Below are positions 7,507-13,129 of a stretch of DNA of 13,129 bases, piece after piece. Origin of the DNA: Enterospora canceri (lineage: Eukaryota > Microsporidia > Enterocytozoonidae); assembly GCA_002087915.1 (NCBI GenBank), contig LWDP01000056.1, forward strand, positions 1-13,129, read 5' to 3'. Position 1 is the first letter of the stretch; each line of letters opens with the position of its first letter. A program made the position numbers and the translations under genes. Below the pieces are notes generated by a model. It was not told where the DNA came from. It saw nothing but the letters and a program-made list of their open reading frames with translations, and made no database searches.

Positions 7507-10437
7507 CTAGCAGTATATCCTCAGATTATTGGCTGTATCTATCACATACTCATTCTTACTATTCTTCACCATAATCCTAATTCCCTTATACACTATTATT
7601 CCAGTTGTATCATCTGATACATCACTGACAACATTGCTTCTACTGAATAAGTCAAACATGCTCAGCCTGATACTGACCATTATGTTCAATGATGTGATGG
7701 TTCTATCAATATCTGACTTCCTGGTTATTACCAATATACCATTATTGGATACAGGCATATTCTGCTCAACTATCTCAACTATTTTGTAGTTCATCATTGC
7801 TTCTCTTTCTCCCATGAAAATGTTCATTACCTGAATCAAATTGATGTTCTTGTACTGGTTACTGATTCCAGGCATTTTTGAGTATTGGATATCGTAATCA
7901 ACACCATTGATTGATAGGGTCATTCTATCGTAATCGGTGACATCGGTGATGTAGGTACATTCTGTGATATCAGTGAGCCAGACTATTCTGTTTTCGTGAT
8001 GGAGAGCAATATAGTCAAATTTGATTGATGGATCCAGTTTGAATGTGGTGAACTTGTTGATTTCGGTGACTGTGGTGGAAATATGACCCATTTTATGAGT
8101 TGTGATTCTTGATTTCAGTGCTACGCTCAATCTGCTACATACGACGTATCTGTCGTATTCGTGGTAGTAAACAAGGATCTTCTTGAGCAGTTCCAGTGTT
8201 CTGGTGCTGTTTTCAATCAGGTAGACTGTATCCATGTGCAGGGTGTATCCCAATTTCATGCCTGGATTATAGAGGTGATTTAGAAAGAGAATGAGGAGTT
8301 TGTCTCTGGCTGAGAATTCAGACGTGTTGGGGTCGAGAGCAGCTGTATGTTGATACAAGTCACCTGATTCAAGCAGAGATATGAGCTGGACTGTCTCATC
8401 CTGTCTCACTGTGATGTTATCAAAGACGTCAGATTGAACTAGGAGCTCAATGCAATCAGGAGTGCTACGGATGTCACGAAACTGCTCCACAAAGAGGCGA
8501 AGTGTCTTGCAAGAGACGTAGTGGAGCACGGCGTAGGCAGCAAGGGGGCTGGTGGTGAATTCAAATGGATTGGAAATGGATGTCTCCTTGTGGACGAGAC
8601 CGTCGCAGTGGAGGGCAGCAAGGGTTGAATCGAGGTCAACTTCGTAGCAGAGGACACTACTGAACGTCTTCGTGTACCAGTCGACTGCCCCTTGATGGTC
8701 TGTGATATTCCTTAGGTAAATTTCACTTAGCATAATGTCTCGTATTTTCTTATGCAAATTAGACTTAATTTTGTAGTTTAAGCTTAATTTGTGTTTGAAC
8801 GAGTTGAATGAGCTATGAGAGCAGAATATGTAGGAATGCGCCTTGGTGGCTTTGGTGTATTCGAGACGACCAGCACGTCCTTCGATCTGGAACACGTCCA
8901 GAATGTGCATGTCAACGTAGTTGCCAACAGTCAAATCGTAGTAGACTGTGTCAAATATGAAGACGACGTCAGCTGGGAGATTGACGCCCCAGGCCAGTGT
9001 TGTTGTACATATCAACGTGCTGATTCTGCCGTCTCTGAAGGCCTCTTCCGTCTCAAGCCTCTCTTTTCGTGACAATCCAGCATGATGAACTCCTATTTTG
9101 TACTTCAATAGACTTGTTTTCTGGTCTACGCTTATTCCTTGCTTCCTCAGAATATTCTGTGCTATTCTGGTCGTGTTGCCTCTGCTTGTGGTGAACACCA
9201 AGGACTGTTTGGTCTCATGCTTCTTCATCTTCTCTATCAGGTACTCCAACTTGTTTTCAAAGACGTATCTGTCATTTTGTTTCTCAAGATTCGTTTTTGC
9301 TTTCTTGACTGTTTTCTCCTTGACTGGTTTGTTATTTATGATTTGAATGGTCTCTAACTTCTCAGAAATGTCGTGTTGTTCCTCCTTCTCTTCTTTTATT
9401 TCCTCCTTCAATTTTCTAAATCCAATTAATCTGCTTTCTAAGGTGACTGGCCTGTATTCCTGTCCAAAATGGTACGCCTTTCCCCTAATGAACTCTGCTA
9501 TCTCCTTATAGTTTGGTACAGTTGCACTTAATGCTATTATTCGAATTATTTCTTGGTTATTTATACCCATTTGTTGAATTCGTACCACGATTGTCTCCAA
9601 TACAACACCTCTTGTATTATCCAACAGATGGATCTCATCAATTATGACCAATGAAATGCTCTTAATTGGACTATTCAGTCTCCTGGTCGTCAGATCAAAC
9701 TTCTCTGGTGTACATACAATCATATCTGCCCTATTTGCTTCTTGTGGCGCAATATCAGTATCACCAGTGTATTCAACCACTTTTAGCGTGTTTCTGAGCA
9801 TTTTGGTGTACTTTCTGACTACCTCAGTAGCCAATGCTCTCATTGGTACAACATATACGACTTTCTTGTCTCTATTTCTGAAGTTCTTTAGGATGCTTAG
9901 AAGTGCTACATCTGTTTTACCTGATCCAGTTGGAGCACTCAACAAATAGTTTCCATTCGTGTTATAGGCTGTTTCGAACATCGTTGATTGCATCTCATTG
10001 AAATGCGTGTATTTGAAGAATGTTTTGATGTTAATTTTGGTCATTTTATCTTGCAACAGTATCCTACCATTTTTGATCAATTTGGTCACTGGAATAACTT
10101 CCACGCTTTTTTTCTTAGTTACAACTTCTCTTTGCACCAGATATTCTGTGTATTTGTCATTTTCTGATTCTTCTGGTGGATCTTTTGATGATTTCATTGC
10201 AGTTATTTCATTCCTGTATTCTACAATCGTAAATATTTCTTCTACTGAATCAAATCCAAGCAAATCAACCAAATTGCTCTCGTAGTTCTCTTTACTGAGT
10301 GTGTTCACCAATAAATCTATCATTTGGTCACTTGTAATTGATAGATTTCCAGCCAGTTTCTCAATTGTCTCTGTTAGTTTTTTATTGCTCATTTTTAGGT
10401 GTTTTTGTTCTTCTTCAAATGCGACTGTGATTTTCAT
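7507..10437 (-). CDS. Ski2-like RNA helicase, single-cassette Brr2/Slh1 (ASCC3) type
   Basis: This 976-residue superfamily 2 ATPase has every helicase motif: Q150 of the Q-like motif, Walker A APTGSGKT (168-175), TPEK (243-246), DEIH box (267-270), SAT (304-306), motif IV near 412-420, TTTLAWGVNLPA (478-489) and QIEGRAGR (517-524). The DILDV-like segment before motif VI and the NRxxI-like region near residues 58-78 resemble Brr2 and Slh1/ASCC3 more than Mer3/HFM1. Brr2 unwinds U4/U6 snRNA in the spliceosome; Slh1/ASCC3 splits stalled ribosomes. Which of these applies cannot be decided here. Both relatives have about 2000 residues and two cassettes; this gene has one cassette plus a winged-helix region (about 560-640) and a weakly recognisable Sec63-like C-terminal region. 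A Lys/Glu-rich insert at about 341-390 is unusual. A TGA lies directly before the chosen ATG (10437); Met16 (10392) is an alternative start. It shares a promoter region with the divergent SPC2-like gene. Confidence 0.88.
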   Translation of the reverse strand: MKITVAFEEEQKHLKMSNKKLTETIEKLAGNLSITSDQMIDLLVNTLSKENYESNLVDLLGFDSVEEIFTIVEYRNEITAMKSSKDPPEESENDKYTEYLVQREVVTKKKSVEVIPVTKLIKNGRILLQDKMTKINIKTFFKYTHFNEMQSTMFETAYNTNGNYLLSAPTGSGKTDVALLSILKNFRNRDKKVVYVVPMRALATEVVRKYTKMLRNTLKVVEYTGDTDIAPQEANRADMIVCTPEKFDLTTRRLNSPIKSISLVIIDEIHLLDNTRGVVLETIVVRIQQMGINNQEIIRIIALSATVPNYKEIAEFIRGKAYHFGQEYRPVTLESRLIGFRKLKEEIKEEKEEQHDISEKLETIQIINNKPVKEKTVKKAKTNLEKQNDRYVFENKLEYLIEKMKKHETKQSLVFTTSRGNTTRIAQNILRKQGISVDQKTSLLKYKIGVHHAGLSRKERLETEEAFRDGRISTLICTTTLAWGVNLPADVVFIFDTVYYDLTVGNYVDMHILDVFQIEGRAGRLEYTKATKAHSYIFCSHSSFNSFKHKLSLNYKIKSNLHKKIRDIMLSEIYLRNITDHQGAVDWYTKTFSSVLCYEVDLDSTLAALHCDGLVHKETSISNPFEFTTSPLAAYAVLHYVSCKTLRLFVEQFRDIRSTPDCIELLVQSDVFDNITVRQDETVQLISLLESGDLYQHTAALDPNTSEFSARDKLLILFLNHLYNPGMKLGYTLHMDTVYLIENSTRTLELLKKILVYYHEYDRYVVCSRLSVALKSRITTHKMGHISTTVTEINKFTTFKLDPSIKFDYIALHHENRIVWLTDITECTYITDVTDYDRMTLSINGVDYDIQYSKMPGISNQYKNINLIQVMNIFMGEREAMMNYKIVEIVEQNMPVSNNGILVITRKSDIDRTITSLNIMVSIRLSMFDLFSRSNVVSDVSDDTTGIIVYKGIRIMVKNSKNEYVIDTANNLRIYC

Positions 10438-10502
10438 TCAACTGCATTTGAAGCAAAAACAAAAATCACTGCAATTTTGTAACAAACTTCCCAATGCCCC
10501 AA
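10438..10502. promoter_or_regulatory. Compact divergent promoter region (helicase / SPC2-like gene)
   Basis: Only 56-65 bp, depending on the start codon used, separate the divergent starts of the helicase (10437, minus) and the SPC2-like gene (10494 or 10503, plus). Any promoter elements for both must sit here or inside the genes. The stretch is A/T-rich, and its right end carries CCC at 10490-10492 and CCCC at 10497-10500, each just before one of the two candidate plus-strand ATGs. No comparable CCC motif precedes the helicase start. Confidence 0.5.
10497..10500 (+). promoter_or_regulatory. CCC-like start signal of the SPC2-like gene
   Basis: A CCCC run ends 2 bases before the ATG at 10503. 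A second CCC (10490-10492) lies 1 base before the alternative ATG at 10494, so this signal does not by itself settle which ATG is used. Confidence 0.45.
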
Positions 10503-11024
10503 ATGAAGACAACTGAAACCAGGTCATCTTTCTTGGATCAATACATCTCAGAAAAGACTAAAAAGATGCCGTATGTCGACCTACACACACGTGGAAATGT
10601 ACGAATTGTACTGAATGAGTTTGTGGTGGAATATTTGGCGCATTTGGGCTACAAACAAGGACTCTTTTACGACAACATTAAGATTGTAATTGGAGCATTA
10701 TCTGCTGTGTTTGGAGCAGTAATATGCTACCTATCAATGACATATAGGTGGGATGCAATTGAACTCTATGTCTCTGCAATGGTACTGGGATATTATGTCA
10801 TTAATGTGCTTTATTTTGGAATTGACTACCTGGATAACAAATGCATGAAATTCTATTCAAAAGGCAAAATGATTGAAATTAAGACTGAACTGAATGTACA
10901 TGGAATATACAGTCTAAGATACAGGAACAAGGAGCACAAGGCATTGATATGTGATCTGATCTATGAAACGGGCCAATTGGACGTAGTTGAGACAGTCAAG
11001 TGGCTCAATGGAATATTTAAGTAG
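10503..11024 (+). CDS. Probable signal peptidase complex subunit 2 (SPC2/SPCS2)
   Basis: This is a 173-residue (or 176) protein with two membrane segments, at about 60-78 and 88-108, separated by a short polar loop, with a cytosolic N-terminal part of about 55 residues and a C-terminal part of about 65. This matches the SPC2/SPCS2 layout: an N-terminal helix ending in a GY-K motif (here LGYKQG, about 48-53), a membrane hairpin, then a beta-rich cytosolic tail. SPC2 is a non-catalytic subunit of the ER signal peptidase complex that contacts the translocon and helps the enzyme cut signal peptides. Family members are usually about 180-225 residues. Two in-frame ATGs exist (10494 and 10503), and each has a CCC motif directly upstream. 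I chose 10503 because of the stronger CCCC; the difference is three residues. The gene converges on the hydrolase 17 bp downstream. The assignment rests on topology and local motifs, so it is likely but not certain. Confidence 0.72.
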   Translation: MKTTETRSSFLDQYISEKTKKMPYVDLHTRGNVRIVLNEFVVEYLAHLGYKQGLFYDNIKIVIGALSAVFGAVICYLSMTYRWDAIELYVSAMVLGYYVINVLYFGIDYLDNKCMKFYSKGKMIEIKTELNVHGIYSLRYRNKEHKALICDLIYETGQLDVVETVKWLNGIFK

Positions 11025-11041
11025 TTTATTCAACTGTTGAA

Positions 11042-12106
11042 TTAAAACAGCTTAAGTTGCTTAGCAAATTGGTCCATTATTGTTTCCAGGGTGCTAGTCA
11101 TAAAGAATGACTTGAATCCAAGATGGCCACCATGCAGCGTAATCAGACCAGTCATACTGTTCTTCAGTATTTTCTGCTTTGGAATCACGCCTTCTGGTAT
11201 TATTGGATCATCCACTGCATTAATGAACAGAAACGGCTTCTTTATCTTTTCTATGTAGAACTCAGACGAGTTCTGGTGCAAAAATGTCTCAATATCTGTC
11301 GTATCAATGAAATCCATCTCAATCAACTTGGCTGTGACCTCTGTGCATGTCGTTAGTTTTGATATCCTTGTTTGTTCCATGTTGAATTTCAGGTTGTTTG
11401 GAAATATTTCATGTAGATGCTTCTTTAGGACATAAACCACTGCCCTGTGTCCTATTCTGTTGCATATTCCACCAGTCAGAACCAGATTCTCTAGGTTCTT
11501 GAAGTTGAATGGGTTGCATACGCTTATACCGCCTACAATTCGACTGCTATCAAATTCGCCTAGGAATTTTGTGACTACGTTTGCTCCCTGGGAGAATCCA
11601 ATAAAGAAGACCTGATTTGTGTATGATCCAATGATATGTTCAGTCAAACAAAGTAGGTCTTCCGTATGGCCTACGTGCGAGTATCTGTTTGATTTGAGTA
11701 GACCAAGTACTCCTCTAGCATGTATTACGAATACTCTGCAATATTTCTTGAGCATGAAGTTTGCTGCATCAACAACGTATCTGCTTCTTGATGTTCCATG
11801 CAATCCTGGAACCAATACAACATTCAAAGCAGTCTTTGATCCGTTGCTGTTCTCAAATATGTCCACGTTTATCTCTGCCTCGTCCAGACACAATTTGAGT
11901 GTTCTTTTCCTTGCTTCATTTAGTATTCTCCCACGTGTAAAGAGTGGAATTGTGCTCTGTAGAAACCCTATGTTCAAAAAGAAAAGGGGAATGGTGTACG
12001 ATGGCATTATTGCTGCAATCGCCTTGTTTGTTGTAAAAATAGCTGGTTTTTTGATTCCATACGCGTATGCTACCACCATGAAGACGAATAGAACTAGAAA
12101 AAGCAT
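11042..12106 (-). CDS. Alpha/beta hydrolase of the ABHD1/2/3 (yeast EHT1/EEB1) family, membrane-anchored
   Basis: This 354-residue serine hydrolase is probably an esterase, lipase or acyltransferase acting on lipids at the ER or another inner membrane. A hydrophobic N-terminal segment (about 1-17) acts as signal anchor, and a second hydrophobic patch lies near 36-56. The fold signature is complete: oxyanion-loop motif PGLHGTS (100-106), HARG (129-132), nucleophile elbow GFSQG with S172, acid D299 or D300 in NAVDDPIIP, and catalytic H328 in HGGHLGF. The GFSxGAN..KFLGE context around the serine is characteristic of the ABHD1/2/3 group, which includes phospholipases and medium-chain ester synthases/hydrolases; length fits the family (350-450). 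The ATG is directly preceded by CCC on the coding strand. It converges on the SPC2-like gene with a 17-bp gap. A 169-codon frame on the opposite strand is a shadow. The catalytic family is secure; the substrate is unknown. Confidence 0.9.
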   Translation of the reverse strand: MLFLVLFVFMVVAYAYGIKKPAIFTTNKAIAAIMPSYTIPLFFLNIGFLQSTIPLFTRGRILNEARKRTLKLCLDEAEINVDIFENSNGSKTALNVVLVPGLHGTSRSRYVVDAANFMLKKYCRVFVIHARGVLGLLKSNRYSHVGHTEDLLCLTEHIIGSYTNQVFFIGFSQGANVVTKFLGEFDSSRIVGGISVCNPFNFKNLENLVLTGGICNRIGHRAVVYVLKKHLHEIFPNNLKFNMEQTRISKLTTCTEVTAKLIEMDFIDTTDIETFLHQNSSEFYIEKIKKPFLFINAVDDPIIPEGVIPKQKILKNSMTGLITLHGGHLGFKSFFMTSTLETIMDQFAKQLKLF

Positions 12107-12109
12107 GGG
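12107..12109 (-). promoter_or_regulatory. CCC start signal of the hydrolase gene
   Basis: On the minus strand the triplet CCC directly abuts the ATG (AACCCATG) after an A/T-only run. It is the closest CCC-to-ATG spacing in the window and supports the chosen start. Confidence 0.5.
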
Positions 12110-12705
12110 TTATTTATTATTGAAGTGAAACTTAAATAACCTGATATATTAAACACATTTAAAATGTAAATATACAGATGATTATTCCGCTAATAAGACT
12201 CAAAGTATCGGATTTAAGGATTCTAGGTGAGAATATGACCTAATCTAGGTAACTGATTGCAACAGAAATCAGTGGATAAAGAGTATAAAATTAATCACAT
12301 AATTTAGCATGATAATCAGTTGATATTCCAGAAAAGTATTCAAAGAAGAGCACTACATTAACGAATTAAAGTAAAAGATGACAAACTAAGAGTGTGAACA
12401 CAAATGATTCTGATGGGGTATCGGATGATAAGAAAGTTTTATATTAAAATATTGTGATCTATACGTTGATTAGGAACTATCATGGCCCATATCTTCATAT
12501 TTTCTATATTCTTGATTTCTTGAAAAGAGAGTGGATGATATATGGAGGGTGTATATCTAAAGGAGATAGATAAATTCATCATCTTTAAACCATTGAAACT
12601 GTCATTAATAGGAGAGTTAACATCTTAATGATATATAGTTTTTTTTATCAACAAGGGTATGTATTGATCAAAAATCGAATTTGTTATCTCAACATCACAA
12701 ATTAA
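12110..12705. other. About 600 bp of intergenic DNA with no recognisable gene
   Basis: All frames are broken by frequent stops. A 76-codon minus-strand frame (12625-12855) overlaps the start of the edge gene and looks accidental. The DNA is very AT-rich, with runs such as eight T at about 12641-12648 and many TGAT/ATCA words. A near-repeat TCTAGGTGA / TCTAGGTAA occurs at about 12222-12230 and 12244-12252. I see no tRNA, snRNA or transposon end. As it lies upstream of two divergent genes (hydrolase and edge gene) it probably contains both promoters, and perhaps the decayed remains of a gene or an unrecognised small RNA. Confidence 0.5.
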
Positions 12706-12708
12706 CCC
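12706..12708 (+). promoter_or_regulatory. CCC-like start signal of the repeat-rich edge gene
   Basis: A CCC triplet lies 4 bases before the ATG at 12713, the same spacing as at the Mec1-like gene. It is independent support that 12713 is a true start codon. Confidence 0.5.
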
Positions 12709-12712
12709 TTTT

Positions 12713-13129
12713 ATGATCACAGGGGGGAGTACGAAGAGAAAACTTTTTAAACAAGTGCTTGTATTTGGACTATTGTTGTGCATATTGATATCATCTGTGA
12801 TCATATTTCTATATATCATTAAAGATGAAGAAAAATCAGCAATTGAAAACACCACAAAACAAATACAACCAAAAACCTCAGATCACACACATCCTAAACC
12901 AACACCCAGAACAACGACAACATCTGAATCATCAACGCCTAAATCATCAACGCCTGAATCATCAACGCCTGAATTATCAACGCCCAAATTATCAACGCCT
13001 GAATTATCAACGCCTGAAGAAGTACATATGGAGACTAAAGAGAGTAGTTCACCAGAAGTCGCTCCTTTACCACCACTAAAACCCAGATCACCAATAAAAC
13101 AAAAAACACCAATAAAACAAAAAACACCA
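12713..13129 (+). CDS. Single-pass membrane protein with Ser/Thr/Pro-rich repeat ectodomain (partial, runs off the right edge)
   Basis: This frame starts at ATG 12713 and stays open for 139 codons to the last base, so the gene is cut by the window end. The upstream frame is closed by TGA at 12665-12667. Residues 1-15 are basic (KRK at 8-10, K13), then comes a strong membrane helix at about 16-36, then KDEE. By the positive-inside rule this predicts a type II protein: short cytosolic N-terminus, C-terminal part outside or lumenal. After a Thr/Pro-rich stretch (about 47-70) come six tandem five-residue repeats of the form (E/K)-(S/L)-S-T-P at residues 72-101, and, at the edge, two copies of a six-residue basic repeat PIKQKT (127-138). 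Ser/Thr/Pro-rich ectodomains are typical of mucin-like, O-glycosylated surface or spore-wall proteins, but no known family is recognised. A CCC start signal supports the start. Existence of the gene is well supported; its function is inferred only. Confidence 0.8.
   Translation, partial: MITGGSTKRKLFKQVLVFGLLLCILISSVIIFLYIIKDEEKSAIENTTKQIQPKTSDHTHPKPTPRTTTTSESSTPKSSTPESSTPELSTPKLSTPELSTPEEVHMETKESSSPEVAPLPPLKPRSPIKQKTPIKQKTP
12926..13015 (+). repeat. Six tandem 15-bp units coding for (E/K)(S/L)STP
   Basis: Six units of 15 bp follow the pattern RAATYATCAACGCCY. The first codon runs GAA, AAA, GAA, GAA, AAA, GAA; the second codon is TCA in units 1-3 and TTA in units 4-6. This shows a higher-order 45-bp block (E-K-E) duplicated once. 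Unit length is a multiple of three, so copy-number change keeps the reading frame. Confidence 0.95.
13091..13126 (+). repeat. Two tandem 18-bp units coding for PIKQKT, continuing to the edge
   Basis: The unit CCAATAAAACAAAAAACA occurs twice without a mismatch (13091-13108 and 13109-13126). The last three bases of the window (CCA) begin a possible third copy. Each unit also contains AATAAA in the coding strand. Confidence 0.93.

Noticed and set aside
9644..10285. Plus-strand frames of 101 and 95 codons inside the helicase
   Set aside because: They are hydrophobic mirror images of the helicase coding strand, with no start signal.
11619..12128. 169-codon plus-strand frame opposite the hydrolase
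   Set aside because: It lies almost wholly antisense to a gene with a complete catalytic triad, shows no domain of its own, and starts inside the hydrolase sequence.
12222..12252. TAGGT/ACCTA inverted and TCTAGGT direct repeats as a transposon end or RNA hairpin
   Set aside because: Only 5-7 bp matches; expected by chance in AT-rich DNA of this length.
12625..12855. 76-codon minus-strand frame
   Set aside because: It overlaps the start of the edge gene on the opposite strand, has no recognisable domain and sits in AT-rich spacer.
12825..13079. 84-codon frame with QRLNHQ-type repeats
   Set aside because: It is the shifted frame of the 15-bp repeats. The frame from 12713 has a membrane segment, a start signal and stays open to the edge, so it is preferred.
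1..13129. CRISPR array, bacterial operon signals, tRNA and rRNA genes
   Set aside because: No spaced repeats, ribosome binding sites, cloverleaf or rRNA-like conserved segments were seen; the genes are eukaryotic.

Overview
The window most likely comes from a microsporidian (a reduced, fungus-related intracellular eukaryote); the species cannot be named from sequence alone. The signs are eukaryotic protein families (ATR/Mec1 kinase with FATC tail, Brr2/Slh1-type helicase, signal peptidase subunit SPC2, RING-H2 E3), very tight gene packing (gaps of 10-60 bp, no visible introns), AT-rich DNA, shortened versions of large proteins, and a CCC motif just upstream of the start codon in five of seven genes, a signal known from microsporidia.

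Layout: 1-374 holds no gene. Three plus-strand genes follow: an unrecognised helical membrane or secreted protein (375-1499), a membrane-anchored RING-H2 ubiquitin ligase (1552-2295) and a compact ATR/Mec1 checkpoint kinase (2352-7496). The kinase runs tail-to-tail, with a 10-bp gap, into a minus-strand single-cassette Ski2-like helicase (7507-10437). That helicase shares a roughly 60-bp divergent promoter with a small plus-strand gene resembling SPC2 (10503-11024). This gene in turn converges, 17 bp apart, on a minus-strand ABHD1/2/3-type alpha/beta hydrolase (11042-12106). A 606-bp spacer without a convincing gene separates this block from a plus-strand gene entering at 12713 and running off the right edge. 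The edge gene encodes a single-pass membrane protein whose outer part is Ser/Thr/Pro-rich and made of short repeats. It is the least ordinary gene here.

An important data caveat: the first gene contains an exact 299-bp duplication split by a single undetermined base (734). This looks like two contigs whose overlapping ends were placed side by side, so the true protein is probably 274 residues, not 374.

The genes do not form one pathway. Several are linked to the secretory/ER membrane system (RING ligase, SPC2, hydrolase, edge protein), and two are nuclear or RNA/DNA-maintenance enzymes (Mec1, helicase). No mobile element, CRISPR, tRNA or rRNA was recognised.
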